The position numbers and the translations under genes were made by a program. From a virus: a DNA stretch of 44,348 nt. The DNA lies in IMG/VR virus record IMGVR_UViG_3300021138_000052, positions 1 to 44,348 of that record, one strand, 5' to 3'. How positions within the stretch are numbered: the first letter of the stretch is position 1; each line of letters starts with the position of its first letter. This document shows, piece by piece, positions 7,128 to 16,028 of this stretch. The notes under the pieces were generated by a model. It did not search any database. It was given only the letters and a program-made list of their open reading frames with translations, and was not told the origin of the DNA.

Positions 7128-7975
7128 CAAAATTCCTCAATCACATCCATTAGATTTTTAAGTTTATACTGAATGAAATAATTCAGCATCTTCTGCTTCG
7201 TAGCAGGTTTGATCTCATCATAGGTATTTATGATTTTCTCTCGGATTTCAACTGGTACCTTCTTGAGGTCAATCAAAGTTGCGTTCCGAATAAAATTAGC
7301 TTTGTCAGTTTCACCATATTCTTCAACGTCCTGCCACAGGTATTTCTCCATGATTGCTTTAGTGATTGGCTTCTGGCGTTGGTCACGGACAAAACAATCG
7401 GCCGGTGAAAACATGTTTGGAATGCCGTCACCTTTATCTCCACGGATAATCTTCTCTTTGAGGTCAATCAATGGACTTTCCGACTTCAGGTATTTCTTCA
7501 ATGCTGGATTGTACTGCTTGATATTACTACCATATTGTTGCAATTGCAAGAAATCTCCGTCACTGGACAAAATCAGGATCTTTTCATGTGGTGCATGACG
7601 AGGTACCAATGTTCCAATGATGTCATCAGCTTCTGCACCTTCAACATCAATCACTTTGTATGGAAAGTTTTCTTTAAGTTCCTGCTTGAACTTGGCCAAC
7701 ATGTCAAAAATGAGATGCCAGTCAAGTGCGGACTTTTCACGAGTCTTTTTACGACCTGCCTTGTAGTAAGGAAAGAACTCCTTGCGCCAGTATTTGCGGT
7801 TGTCACAGCAAAGCACAACTTCACCGTATTCGTTACGGAAGTTCTTGAGGTGCATACGGAGGATGTTTAATACCATGTGACGAATTAAGTCTTCTTCTAA
7901 CTTAATTGTCTTTTGATTAGAAATTTGAGCCATAAGTCCAGCAAGAAGGACTTGGTTCAGGTCAACAAGAATCAT
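7127..7975 (-). CDS. rnh: T4-type RNase H / 5'-3' exonuclease
   Basis: FEN1-family nuclease of 282 residues that removes RNA primers from Okazaki fragments in T4-type replication. Metal and DNA contacts are visible: Asp5 (MILVDLN), Asp58 with the basic arch NRKYWRKEF...YKAGRKK (59-77), the acidic cluster EGAEADDIIG (112-121), SSDGDF (137-142) and GDKGDGIPN (179-187). Length is near T4 RNase H (305). It is followed by the DUF6433-type gene in a TGATG overlap, a conserved pair in T4-like phages. Confidence 0.93.
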   Translation of the reverse strand: MILVDLNQVLLAGLMAQISNQKTIKLEEDLIRHMVLNILRMHLKNFRNEYGEVVLCCDNRKYWRKEFFPYYKAGRKKTREKSALDWHLIFDMLAKFKQELKENFPYKVIDVEGAEADDIIGTLVPRHAPHEKILILSSDGDFLQLQQYGSNIKQYNPALKKYLKSESPLIDLKEKIIRGDKGDGIPNMFSPADCFVRDQRQKPITKAIMEKYLWQDVEEYGETDKANFIRNATLIDLKKVPVEIREKIINTYDEIKPATKQKMLNYFIQYKLKNLMDVIEEF

Positions 7976-8003
7976 TATGAATCCAAATATGTAAAATTAT
8001 ATC

Positions 8004-8348
8004 TTAACACGCTTCTTTAATCATGTCAAATGTTTCTTCTATGTATTCATGAGAGGTTGTTGTTTTTTTGCAAATAACACCAAACCAACCATCTAGCAAT
8101 AATCTGGACATGTATTCTAAAGGATCAATTAAAATGGCTTCAAATCTATCTAAATGTATTACTTTTTCTTCTTCAGATTCTTTGAACAGAATTATGTGGT
8201 AACAATCACCCATTTCAGAGCCATCTAGTTTTGTTCCAGGTACAGCATAATTGCTTCCTTTAAAATGTATTTGGCCGTTTACTTCTGATGGGAAAAAAGT
8301 ATATGTGTCTAATTTTTCATCTTTAAGATGTTTTAGTGATTCTAGCAT
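8004..8348 (-). CDS. hypothetical phage protein, 114 aa
   Basis: Soluble acidic protein with alternating strands (GDCYHIILFKESEEEKVIHLDRFEAILIDP) and a C-terminal helical region containing a single tryptophan and cysteine pair (DGWFGVICKK). No motif recognised. It overlaps the GIY-YIG-like gene by 26 bases, so the two are coupled. The 28 bases between it and RNase H hold nothing obvious. Confidence 0.65.
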   Translation of the reverse strand: MLESLKHLKDEKLDTYTFFPSEVNGQIHFKGSNYAVPGTKLDGSEMGDCYHIILFKESEEEKVIHLDRFEAILIDPLEYMSRLLLDGWFGVICKKTTTSHEYIEETFDMIKEAC

Positions 8349-8754
8349 TGTAGTCCTTGATGTGTGACTTTCTTACTCTAACCATGATCCAGTTATTGTA
8401 ATACTCATCGCTTTCCATTACATTGTTGGCGAACTGTTCTTTCGCTTCAAGGTAACTACACTCACCTTTTGATTTGCATAGATGTAGTATCTCTCTGCGG
8501 AACTTATCCGTTCCATATAGTATAACATCTTTTTGCAATTCGTCACTACTTCCATAGTAAGTTTGCCAGTCCGATGGGACTTTAATTCTTTTCTTTTTAC
8601 CTTTGACTTGTTTGGTCTTGGAGAACCAGAATAACTTCTTACCGATGTATTTCCTGTTGTTCTCCAAATTTGTTATGAGGTAAACAAACCCATAACTATC
8701 ACCAATTAAATCTTCTGTGAATTCTATATCATTATATTGCCAGTTTATTCCCAT
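8323..8754 (-). CDS. GIY-YIG-like nuclease-fold protein
   Basis: Residues about 22-39 (YGFVYLITNLENNRKYIG) match the GIY-YIG core with FVY replacing GIY, followed by GKKLFWF, the YGSS...F.REIL helix/strand, and a glutamate (EAKEQFANNVM) placed like the metal-binding residue. At 143 residues there is only the nuclease-like domain and no DNA-binding tail, so a stand-alone homing enzyme such as T4 SegA is less likely than a resident repair or host-DNA nuclease. It is embedded in the early nucleotide operon with overlaps on both sides. Confidence 0.65.
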   Translation of the reverse strand: MGINWQYNDIEFTEDLIGDSYGFVYLITNLENNRKYIGKKLFWFSKTKQVKGKKKRIKVPSDWQTYYGSSDELQKDVILYGTDKFRREILHLCKSKGECSYLEAKEQFANNVMESDEYYNNWIMVRVRKSHIKDYNARITKTS

Positions 8755-8933
8755 TTGAGGTCATCTTCATCTAAGTCATCATCCTCTATATATTCTTCGG
8801 ATAATTCTTCGATGGGATCACCACAAAATGGGCAAAACTCTGGCATTGGTTGTGAAACTAATTCTTGTGTATACTCTACTGAGTAAGATGATTCACACTC
8901 TAGGCATTCGCCACTGATAACTTTATTTGTCAT
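8745..8933 (-). CDS. small zinc-ribbon protein, 62 aa
   Basis: Two CxxC pairs, CLEC at residues 10-13 and CPFC at 34-37, form a zinc ribbon, followed by a very acidic tail (EEYIEDDDLDEDDL). Such small zinc-finger proteins are common in T4-like phages, and the acidic tail could mimic nucleic acid or contact RNA polymerase (inference). It overlaps the downstream start by ten bases. Confidence 0.7.
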   Translation of the reverse strand: MTNKVISGECLECESSYSVEYTQELVSQPMPEFCPFCGDPIEELSEEYIEDDDLDEDDLKWE

Positions 8934-8962
8934 GTTATTCTTCTTATTATAGTTTTAAAAAA

Positions 8963-9949
8963 TTAATTAGCCCAAACATCAGACCAATCACCAGACAGTG
9001 CACCCTTTGCATAGTCTGTGGCACGATTCTCAAAGAAGTTTGTGTGGGTTGGAGCATTAATCATTTCTTCAACCCAAGGCAAAGGATTCTTCTTCACTTT
9101 GAAAATGCCTTTGAGACTTAACGAGATCAATCTACGGTCTGCAATGTAACGAATGTACTTCTTAACATCCTCGGCATTAAGTCCTTCCATTTCACCCATG
9201 TCAAAAGCAAGATCGATAAACTTGTCTTCAAGTTCTACCATCTTTTCTGCAATCGTATATATGCGTGACTTCAATTCATCTGTCCAAATTTCTGGATTTT
9301 CCTGAATGAAAGTTCTGAACAACTTAATCATATTCTCAGCATGTTGTGTTTCATCCACAATAGACCAGGTAACGATTTGGCCCATGCCTTTCATTTTGCC
9401 ATGTCTAGGGAAGTTCAACAACATAATGAATGATGAGAACAACTGCATACCTTCAGTGAATGCACTAAACACCGCAATGTGTGTTGCAGTATTCTCTTTT
9501 GTTGTGTTTTGTTTAGAGATATCAAGCACATAGTCATGCTTTTCTTTCATCTCTGAATACTCTAAGAATTCATTGTATGTTGTTTCAGGTAAACCCAAAG
9601 TTTCGATCAAGTGTGAGTATGCGGCCACATGTAATGCTTCTCTGGCGGCAAATCCCAACAACATCATTCTCATTTCAGGTTGTGGAAAGTATGGCAAATA
9701 ATTGCTAACATAACCACCAGCAACGTCAATGTCACCCTGAGTAAAGAAACGGAAGATGTGTGTCAAAAACTTCTTTTCATTATCAGTTAGTTTCTTTTTC
9801 CAATCCTTAACATCTTCCATCATTGGCACCTCTGTATGAAGCCAATGTGATTGCTCATGTTTCAACCAAGCATCATAAGCCCATGGATAATTAAAAGGTT
9901 TGAAATAACTTCTTTCTGAAGTTACATTGTTTTTGGTTTTCTTAATCAT
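8963..9949 (-). CDS. nrdB: class I ribonucleotide reductase, small (beta) subunit
   Basis: Makes the tyrosyl radical used by NrdA to reduce ribonucleotides. Counting from ATG 9949, all iron ligands fit Escherichia coli spacing: Asp73, Glu104, His107, Glu166, Glu200, His203, with the radical Tyr at 111 (EALHVAAY). Length 328, slightly short. Start 9949 is preferred over 9958 because AAGGA is nine bases upstream and the ATG overlaps the thioredoxin stop (ATGA). It follows NrdA and the thioredoxin in one operon that supplies dNTPs for phage replication. Confidence 0.95.
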   Translation of the reverse strand: MIKKTKNNVTSERSYFKPFNYPWAYDAWLKHEQSHWLHTEVPMMEDVKDWKKKLTDNEKKFLTHIFRFFTQGDIDVAGGYVSNYLPYFPQPEMRMMLLGFAAREALHVAAYSHLIETLGLPETTYNEFLEYSEMKEKHDYVLDISKQNTTKENTATHIAVFSAFTEGMQLFSSFIMLLNFPRHGKMKGMGQIVTWSIVDETQHAENMIKLFRTFIQENPEIWTDELKSRIYTIAEKMVELEDKFIDLAFDMGEMEGLNAEDVKKYIRYIADRRLISLSLKGIFKVKKNPLPWVEEMINAPTHTNFFENRATDYAKGALSGDWSDVWAN

Positions 9950-10188
9950 ACTGCCCATTCCTTTAGTTGTTGTACAGACAGAACGCCTGAAGAACGCTTC
10001 AGGATTGTTCCATCTTCTACCATAACTAAAGTTGGAACTGAGCGGATGCCATATTCTATAGCAACGTCAGACATAACATCAATGTCAACAACCTCAACTG
10101 GAATATCCAATTCGGCTGACTCCAAATTCATAGCCAAACCTTTACAAGGTTGGCACCACGATGCTGTAAATCTTAAAATCTTTTTCAT
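9946..10188 (-). CDS. thioredoxin/glutaredoxin-like protein
   Basis: Eighty residues with the redox motif WCQPC (about 11-15) and the cis-proline region RSVPTLV (about 50-56), so a minimal thioredoxin fold. Start at ATG 10188 (MKKILRFTASW), with AAGGA upstream; the longer frame would overlap NrdA. Its position between nrdA and nrdB indicates it re-reduces the C-terminal CxxC of NrdA, the role of NrdC in T4 (established for T4, inferred here). Confidence 0.9.
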   Translation of the reverse strand: MKKILRFTASWCQPCKGLAMNLESAELDIPVEVVDIDVMSDVAIEYGIRSVPTLVMVEDGTILKRSSGVLSVQQLKEWAV

Positions 10189-10192
10189 TTGT

Positions 10193-11992
10193 TTATCCTT
10201 CACATGCGATACAATCATTGCCCTGAGCAATTTGTGTCATATCTAGTTCTTTAATTACTTGACGTTCAATTTTCTTGGAAACTTTATCCGCTTTGCCAAT
10301 CTTTTCTGAACGGCAATAGTATAAAGTTTTCAAACCTTTTTTCCATGCCATGAAATGAATAGCATGGATATATTTGATGTGTGCATCTGGACGGAAGAAC
10401 AAGTTCAAGGACTGTGCTTGGTCAATGTATACTTGTCTATCTGCGGCCAAATCAATTACCCAACGCTGGTCAATTTCCATTGATGTTTTGAATACTGCCT
10501 TCTCATCTTCACTTAGAATATCTAAATGTTGGACTGAACCATCATTAGCGATAATGCTAGACCAGGTGTCAGCATATGTGCCAGAATGCAGGCCTTCAGG
10601 TAAATTAAGTTTTTGTTTAATTAGTTTATCCAACCAACGATTCTTGTTTAGATATGCTCCCGATAGAGTGTCCTGACGGTAAGCATTAGCACGATAAGGC
10701 TCGACACTAGGGCTAGTATTTCCCAAGATGATAGACGAAGAAGCATTTGGAGCAATAGCCATAATATGACTAAAACGCTTGCCAGTGCCGACAGCATCAG
10801 GAGCCTCCCCTCTTTCTTTACCCAATTGAAGATTCGCTTCATCTAAACCCTCCCTGATAAATTTAAACATCTTGTTGTTAGCAACCTTGGCCATTACACC
10901 CTCGAATGCAATTCCGTTCTTTTGTAGATATGCATGAAAACCGAGGGCACCAATACCAATAGACCGTTCCATAGAAGCTGAGTATCTTGCTCGTGATACG
11001 CTATCAGGAGCACTATCAATGAAATACTGTAGGACGTTATCAAGCATCTCAGCAACGTCCCGAAGAAAAAGTTTGTTATCTTTCCAATCATCATAAGTCT
11101 CCAAGTTCAAAGAAGATAGGCAACATACTGCTGTACGATCTTTATCTGTAGGTAGTATAATCTCAGAACACAGATTAGACTGGTGTACTTTCAATCCTTT
11201 ATCTTTTAGATGTTGTGGTAACATTCTATTGCTTGTATCAATAAAGTGAATGTATGGTTCACCTGTATGCATACGCAATTCAAGAATTTGTTGCCATATA
11301 TTTTTTGCAGAGACAGTTTCACGAACCTCTTTACTGTAAGGATCAACTAGGTTCCAAGAATCATCAGCTTCAGGATCCAACATACACTTTTCAATGATGG
11401 CCATGAAGTCATCAGTGATGTTAATGCCGTGGTGTAGATTCAAGCAACGTACATTTGGGTCGCCTGTGGGCTTACGCATCTCTAGGAACGGAATAATGTC
11501 AGGATGACTAATATCGAGGTAGGCAGCATAAGAGCCACGGCGAGTCCTGCCTTGACGATACGCCAGACTAGAGGCATCGTATATCTTGAGGTGTGGCATA
11601 ACACCAGTAGACTTATCATCCGCCGAACGTATACCAAAGCCGATGCCAACACCACCACCAAACATAGACAACCAATTAGTTTCAGAAAGATTATCAACTA
11701 GGCCCTCCGCTGTGTCTTCAATATAGTTAAGAAAGCATGAAATAGGTAAACCACGCTTACTGCGGCCGTAGCTAAGAATTGGAGTACTATAGCTAAGCCA
11801 ATGATTAGAGGCGTAATTATACAGACGCTGAGAATGTTCTGGATTAGAGCCGAAAGCAGACGAAACATATGCAAACCTTTGTTGTGGTGAAGTTTCATCC
11901 TCACGCATGTATGATTCTTTTAATCGTTTAATACCCAACTCATCAAATAGCTTATCACGTTCTAAGTCTATCTTAATGCCCATGTATTCCAT
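10193..11992 (-). CDS. nrdA: class I ribonucleotide reductase, large (alpha) subunit
   Basis: Catalytic subunit, 599 residues from ATG 11992 (AAGGA upstream). Visible residues: Cys86 (RGLPISCF), the active-site Asn273-Cys275-Glu277 (NLCSE), a Cys pair at 290-291 that includes the redox partner, the radical-relay tyrosines in LYYCRS, and the C-terminal shuttle CIAC (594-597). The N-terminal ATP-cone of NrdA (about 90 residues) is missing; the protein begins directly with the helical domain. That predicts loss of dATP shut-off, useful for a phage that needs high dNTP levels. Confidence 0.95.
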   Translation of the reverse strand: MEYMGIKIDLERDKLFDELGIKRLKESYMREDETSPQQRFAYVSSAFGSNPEHSQRLYNYASNHWLSYSTPILSYGRSKRGLPISCFLNYIEDTAEGLVDNLSETNWLSMFGGGVGIGFGIRSADDKSTGVMPHLKIYDASSLAYRQGRTRRGSYAAYLDISHPDIIPFLEMRKPTGDPNVRCLNLHHGINITDDFMAIIEKCMLDPEADDSWNLVDPYSKEVRETVSAKNIWQQILELRMHTGEPYIHFIDTSNRMLPQHLKDKGLKVHQSNLCSEIILPTDKDRTAVCCLSSLNLETYDDWKDNKLFLRDVAEMLDNVLQYFIDSAPDSVSRARYSASMERSIGIGALGFHAYLQKNGIAFEGVMAKVANNKMFKFIREGLDEANLQLGKERGEAPDAVGTGKRFSHIMAIAPNASSSIILGNTSPSVEPYRANAYRQDTLSGAYLNKNRWLDKLIKQKLNLPEGLHSGTYADTWSSIIANDGSVQHLDILSEDEKAVFKTSMEIDQRWVIDLAADRQVYIDQAQSLNLFFRPDAHIKYIHAIHFMAWKKGLKTLYYCRSEKIGKADKVSKKIERQVIKELDMTQIAQGNDCIACEG

Positions 11993-12006
11993 ATTATTCC
12001 TTATTA

Positions 12007-12345
12007 TTATTTTAAAAATTGCTTCAGTTCTGGAGGTGTCCAACCTTCTGGTTTCAACACTTTACCATCTTCTCTTTTATTCACTTTGCCTGTCTCTGGA
12101 TTAATTTTGGCCAAGTTGGAACGTGCAACTTCATTCCATGCACCTTCTACATTCCAACCCCTCATATAACAATAACCTAGAATGACCCAAATCATATCCA
12201 TACAAGCATCAAGTTCATCTACATCATAGTCTGCATCTAAGAATTCTCCATACTCTTCCGTAATCAACTTGGTGTAAAGACCTGCGTTTTGACTTGTCTT
12301 CTCTTGGTCACACGCTTCAATAAATTTTACTACATCATTATACAT
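12007..12345 (-). CDS. MazG-like nucleotide pyrophosphohydrolase
   Basis: All-alpha NTP pyrophosphatase fold, 112 residues: ITEEYGEF (Glu30, Glu31, Glu34) and DELDACMD (Glu44...Asp50) are the magnesium ligands, followed by a hydrophobic helix and the NEVARSNLAKIN segment typical of MazG-like phage proteins. Substrates may be dNTPs/dUTP or ppGpp; cyanophage MazG enzymes prefer dGTP/dCTP-type substrates. Located between thyX and nrdA, so a dNTP pool role is most likely. Confidence 0.85.
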   Translation of the reverse strand: MYNDVVKFIEACDQEKTSQNAGLYTKLITEEYGEFLDADYDVDELDACMDMIWVILGYCYMRGWNVEGAWNEVARSNLAKINPETGKVNKREDGKVLKPEGWTPPELKQFLK

Positions 12346-12985
12346 TTACAAATTCCTTAATCATTGGGAAAACAGATTCTATTACATTAGCACATTCAAT
12401 TGCGATTTCTTGATGCTCTTTTTGAGTACCGTTTGCTGACCTGAGTTGTATATAGTGAACCCAAGAACGAAGGGTTCCAGCCATGTACATACGAGATTTT
12501 GTCATGCCCTCTGGAAGAACTGCACGAGCCTGTTCTTTGGCAATACCTTTATCTAATGCAAATTGGTATGCATTTTGGCATTTCTCAATAACCTCTTTTT
12601 GGTAATTTTGCCACCAGGTCTGTAATGCCAAATTATCAGTGGCAATACTATTTTGACGGTTTTTGGTATCTTGCAATCGTGCTTCCCGTGTTTCAAAGCC
12701 GAGTTGTGATGCATCAGCATAACGTTGGCTAAACTCCTGGAATGAGAATGAACGGTGGCGTAGAATTTGTCGTGCAATGTCTCGTGTGGTTTCAATCTCC
12801 AAAGTCAAGGAGGCCATCTCCAATGGAGACCAATGCTGATTCTTAATCAAGTATCGCACCAACTTTTCGGATGTCTCTGAGTTGTTTTGGTTTGCTGGAT
12901 TAGATACACGAGCCGCATATGCGATTTGTTCTAATAGGTTTTTACCGTCTGAACCTTGACTATAGCTAATTAATTTTACATTCAT
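12338..12985 (-). CDS. thyX: flavin-dependent thymidylate synthase ThyX
   Basis: Carries the ThyX signature RHR-x2-S-x4-SQR at residues 76-88 and the later SRMYMAGTLRSWVHYI substrate/FAD segment; 215 residues, a normal size. Start ATG 12985 overlaps the primase stop (ATGA); the frame is also open from a TTG four codons earlier. T4 itself uses the unrelated ThyA (td); ThyX is usual in aquatic T4-like phages. Makes dTMP from dUMP with NADPH and methylene-folate. Confidence 0.95.
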   Translation of the reverse strand: MNVKLISYSQGSDGKNLLEQIAYAARVSNPANQNNSETSEKLVRYLIKNQHWSPLEMASLTLEIETTRDIARQILRHRSFSFQEFSQRYADASQLGFETREARLQDTKNRQNSIATDNLALQTWWQNYQKEVIEKCQNAYQFALDKGIAKEQARAVLPEGMTKSRMYMAGTLRSWVHYIQLRSANGTQKEHQEIAIECANVIESVFPMIKEFVNV

Positions 12986-13983
12986 ACTTTTTTCCAATTC
13001 ACGAATTCCATTTTTGCACGGAGATTAACATAGGTGTGTTTGTCCATTATATCATATAATTCTTCTTTGTCAAATCCTGAAAGAATCATATCATTAACGT
13101 CTTTTTCTTCTATCATTTCTGGCCAAATAACAACATTGAAATGATTATCGATGGCTTTCTCCATCAATTTCATAATCTCTTTGTTTCTAGGCTCATTATC
13201 AAACACCAGAACGATTTTTGATTTATCTAGGTAGTTGGCGGCCGAATCTAAAGCCGAGCTGGCGACCGCAATAGAGTTTTCTACAAACATAGAATCGATA
13301 GGACCCTCAAAGACAAATATCTTCTTTTCTTCATCTACACGATCTAGGCCAAAGACTCTTGGAACTTCATCCATGAGTTTAATTGTGATGTACCGTATCT
13401 TCGACTCACCCAATGCTCTACCCTGAAACCCTGTCATGTTTCCATCTTTGTCGTAAAAAGGAATAACAAGTCGTTTATCACCAGCCATGATTTCTTTCTC
13501 TACATTGAAAGAATCTACAAAGTCTTTGAATTCTTCTGCATAGTATAAGCTGTCATAGAATGACTCAGGAATCTGGCGACCGATTACATATTGCTTTGCA
13601 AAGTGTTCCTCTGGCAAAGATGCAATAGAAGGAAGATTAGGCTTCTTTTTAAATACAGGTTGTGCTTTGAACTCTGTAAATGCAGGCTCTGGTGAATTTG
13701 TATTGGCTGAATTGCGATAGAGTTCTAGTGAGTACTCCTGCAACATAGCTGGATCAACTTGTTTTAGGAAGTTATAGAAAGATGTGGATGCACCACAGTT
13801 GTGACACATGTAGAAGTAGTCATTCTTTTTACGGAAGATATATCCTCGACATTTGTGTTTATTCTTTTGAGAATCTCCACACAGAGGGCATCGAAAATTG
13901 TAGAGATCGTCCTTCTTTTTAGAGAACTTCTGCAATTTTGGTGCCAGTTGGAGGAGAAAAGTACGATCAATAAAAACACTCAT
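12982..13983 (-). CDS. 61: DNA primase, T4 gp61 type
   Basis: N-terminal zinc finger with Cys32, Cys35, Cys60 and Cys63, a disordered hinge around residues 90-115, then a TOPRIM-type catalytic core: KRLVIPFYDKDG, FVFEGPIDSMF (the acidic TOPRIM motif) and IVLVFDNEPRN. 333 residues, close to T4 gp61 (342). It works with the gp41 helicase encoded at 30964. First replication gene of the nucleotide operon, 17 bases downstream of the coiled-coil membrane gene. Confidence 0.93.
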   Translation of the reverse strand: MSVFIDRTFLLQLAPKLQKFSKKKDDLYNFRCPLCGDSQKNKHKCRGYIFRKKNDYFYMCHNCGASTSFYNFLKQVDPAMLQEYSLELYRNSANTNSPEPAFTEFKAQPVFKKKPNLPSIASLPEEHFAKQYVIGRQIPESFYDSLYYAEEFKDFVDSFNVEKEIMAGDKRLVIPFYDKDGNMTGFQGRALGESKIRYITIKLMDEVPRVFGLDRVDEEKKIFVFEGPIDSMFVENSIAVASSALDSAANYLDKSKIVLVFDNEPRNKEIMKLMEKAIDNHFNVVIWPEMIEEKDVNDMILSGFDKEELYDIMDKHTYVNLRAKMEFVNWKKV

Positions 13984-13999
13984 AATATAAAAGAAAAAA

Positions 14000-14410
14000 T
14001 TACTTGATGCCGGTTAGTAGTGTATCAAGTTTTACATGGGAAATCAACCAAGATGCAACAAGTATGCCGCCGGCAACCATCCACTTCCATTGGAGAAGTT
14101 TATCTAAAGACTCCTTCTCTTTGGCATTGTGGTCTTGCATTTCTTTGCGTAGACCCTTCATTTCATCGAGTAAGGCCTTTTCGGTGCCCTTAACTTTATC
14201 CAAAACGGCATCTATGCGTTGATGGATTTCTTTGATGTCTTCGTTAGTCTCTGATCTGCGCTTATCCATGTCATCATACACCTTTGCTATATGGCGGTCG
14301 TGCTGATCCACCAGTTTCTCAATGACCTGGTCCATCTTATTGCACAGATTAGTTATCATGCTGACTTGGGATTTTAGAATCCCAACGTCAACTTCGAGTC
14401 CGTCAGCCAT
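14000..14410 (-). CDS. coiled-coil protein with C-terminal membrane anchor
   Basis: One hundred and thirty-six residues, mostly heptad-rich helix (about 10-105: IDAVLDKVKGTEKALLDEMKG and neighbours), then one membrane helix WKWMVAGGILVASWLISHV. This is the layout of tail-anchored XhlA-like or holin-accessory phage proteins. The ATG overlaps the stop of the exported 62-residue gene (TAATG), and the lysis genes lie just upstream, so a role in lysis timing or membrane attachment is possible (inference). Confidence 0.65.
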   Translation of the reverse strand: MADGLEVDVGILKSQVSMITNLCNKMDQVIEKLVDQHDRHIAKVYDDMDKRRSETNEDIKEIHQRIDAVLDKVKGTEKALLDEMKGLRKEMQDHNAKEKESLDKLLQWKWMVAGGILVASWLISHVKLDTLLTGIK

Positions 14411-14598
14411 TATTTTTTAACTGGGACTTCGGTACCTTCAAGTTTCTTGTGTTGCTTCACATCTTTACAAACTTGTTTGGTTTTGCCGGTTTTTGCATCT
14501 TTTTGGTCGACACAAACTTTTTTAACTTCTGCTTCTGCGTGGACAACACCAACAGAGAAGATTGCAAGTGACAAAGCTAGAATGATATTTTTCAACAT
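14410..14598 (-). CDS. small exported protein, 62 aa
   Basis: Clear Sec signal peptide (MLKNIILALSLAIFSVGVVHA, cleavage after about residue 21) followed by a short lysine-rich mature part with two cysteines (KKVCVDQKD...KQVCKDV) that could form a disulfide in the periplasm. No family recognised. Part of the lysis region. Confidence 0.7.
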   Translation of the reverse strand: MLKNIILALSLAIFSVGVVHAEAEVKKVCVDQKDAKTGKTKQVCKDVKQHKKLEGTEVPVKK

Positions 14599-14607
14599 GA
14601 TAGTTCC

Positions 14608-15135
14608 TTAGATTTCTGGTTGTGGTGCTGGTGGTGGAGCCAATTTACCACCAAAACCGGTAGTTACCATTGGCACTGAAGACGGAACACCGCTAGTATA
14701 TGATGGTGTTGCAGTACTTGTCAAGGGCGAACCTGCATAAGGACTCGGCATACTTGTTGCTGTTGCTGGAGATAATGCAGGTGTTGAGTTGAAGGTTGTT
14801 GTGCTGGCATTTGGTGGTGGCGATATTGGAGTTGGTCTATTTGCCGCTTCTAGTGCCTTCGCTTGTAAATCTTTATCACCACCAGCTAACATAATACCTG
14901 ATAAGGTACCAGTCAAGAAAGTAGCGATAGGTATAATCATCTCAAAGAATTTTTGGTCAATAGGACTAATAGCATTCAATGGCTGAGTGATGAAAATGAT
15001 AGAGTAAAGTACAACAAAGACAATACCTGTTAGCGTCAAGGCCAAACAGATACCAATGAAGAACTTCAGTCGAGCCATCAACTGTTCTTCAGTATACATC
15101 ATGTGCACTAATGTATTATTGTTATTATTTTCCAC
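14608..15135 (-). CDS. two-helix membrane protein with Pro/Ser/Thr tail, holin candidate
   Basis: GTG start at 15135 with AAGGAG six bases upstream. Two membrane helices (about 24-50, LKFFIGICLALTLTGIVFVV; and 63-85, FEMIIPIATFLTGTLSGIML) followed by about 90 residues of Pro/Ser/Thr/Ala-rich low-complexity sequence. Position directly downstream of the endolysin and Cys-rich membrane protein makes it the best holin candidate in the window, though the long tail is unusual for a holin. It overlaps the upstream gene by 11 bases. Confidence 0.6.
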   Translation of the reverse strand: MENNNNNTLVHMMYTEEQLMARLKFFIGICLALTLTGIVFVVLYSIIFITQPLNAISPIDQKFFEMIIPIATFLTGTLSGIMLAGGDKDLQAKALEAANRPTPISPPPNASTTTFNSTPALSPATATSMPSPYAGSPLTSTATPSYTSGVPSSVPMVTTGFGGKLAPPPAPQPEI

Positions 15136-15403
15136 AATTCACTCCTTGTTTTGGACCAGGTGCTATTGGTGCACTCACTGGTTCTGGTGTTGGTGCACCA
15201 AGTCTTGGATCACGTTGACCCTTAAAAATTTGTTCTGGACATGTTCTAGTTACATCACAGATAGGTGGTTTACAGAAGTCTTTATCCCAGTTTGCAGGAT
15301 CTTGGCATGGATAACGAAACTTATCACCACCAAAAATTGCCATAGTGCAAGGTATGACAATTAAAAGCGCTAATGCACCGATGAACAATTTTTTATCATG
15401 CAT
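15125..15403 (-). CDS. conserved membrane-anchored Cys-rich phage protein, 92 aa
   Basis: Starts at ATG 15403 (MHDKKLFIG) with GGAG seven bases before, directly after the endolysin stop. One N-terminal membrane helix (LFIGALALLIVIPCTMAIFG) then a periplasmic domain with a cysteine pattern I recall from many aquatic T4-like phages: YPCQDPANWDKDFCKPPICD...RTCPE. Ends in a Pro-rich tail. Function unknown; lysis-cassette position suggests an envelope role. Confidence 0.72.
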   Translation of the reverse strand: MHDKKLFIGALALLIVIPCTMAIFGGDKFRYPCQDPANWDKDFCKPPICDVTRTCPEQIFKGQRDPRLGAPTPEPVSAPIAPGPKQGVNCGK

Positions 15404-15404
15404 T

Positions 15405-16028
15405 TTATGCTCCAAAAATACGTAAAGCATTTTCATAATGCTTGATGCGATCATCTAAACCAATAGTACCACCATTAATCTTCTTAGTTATAGTAAGGAT
15501 GTCACCTTTGTCGGCCCATTGATTTAAACTATTGGTTTCCCAGAACCAGCAAGCCGATTGGCAAGCACCTTCGAATGTTTGTAGATATTCTGATGCTTCA
15601 TCTGGAGTAATATTAAGACTTGCGGCAAACCAAGTGTAATTGTCTTTACCTGTCAATTGGATTAGACCACGTCCACAATAACGATAACCATCTCCTGACG
15701 CTTCATCTCCGTTACCCATACGATTGGCGTAAACTCTGTTCGCAATCGCTTCCTGCTTGTTAGGACGTGAGCAATAGTCATTTGCTATTGCATCATCAGG
15801 AAAGTATTTTGAGAAAATCTTTCGCAACGTAGCTGGCTTATAATTTAAGTTTTCTTTAAGTGCAGTAAACTCACCAGATTCATGGGCACACTGAGCGAGA
15901 AAGGCCGCAATACGTTGTGGTGTATTGATTTCATAGTCGGGTAACAATTGAGCCAAAGCATGATGCCAATGGTCCACATAAGGATTTCTTGGAAGTAATT
16001 GTTTTAATTGTTGTACTGTTAGTTCCAT
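15405..16028 (-). CDS. endolysin, glycoside hydrolase family 19
   Basis: Chitinase-class GH19 muramidase-type endolysin of 207 residues. The catalytic region is AHESGEF (Glu50) with the second acidic residue in LKENLNY (Glu59), followed by YRYCGRGLIQLTG and the conserved NGGTIGLDDR loop. It has no signal peptide, so it depends on a holin to reach the peptidoglycan. ATG overlaps the outer-spanin stop (TAATG). T4 uses the unrelated lysozyme E. Confidence 0.93.
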   Translation of the reverse strand: MELTVQQLKQLLPRNPYVDHWHHALAQLLPDYEINTPQRIAAFLAQCAHESGEFTALKENLNYKPATLRKIFSKYFPDDAIANDYCSRPNKQEAIANRVYANRMGNGDEASGDGYRYCGRGLIQLTGKDNYTWFAASLNITPDEASEYLQTFEGACQSACWFWETNSLNQWADKGDILTITKKINGGTIGLDDRIKHYENALRIFGA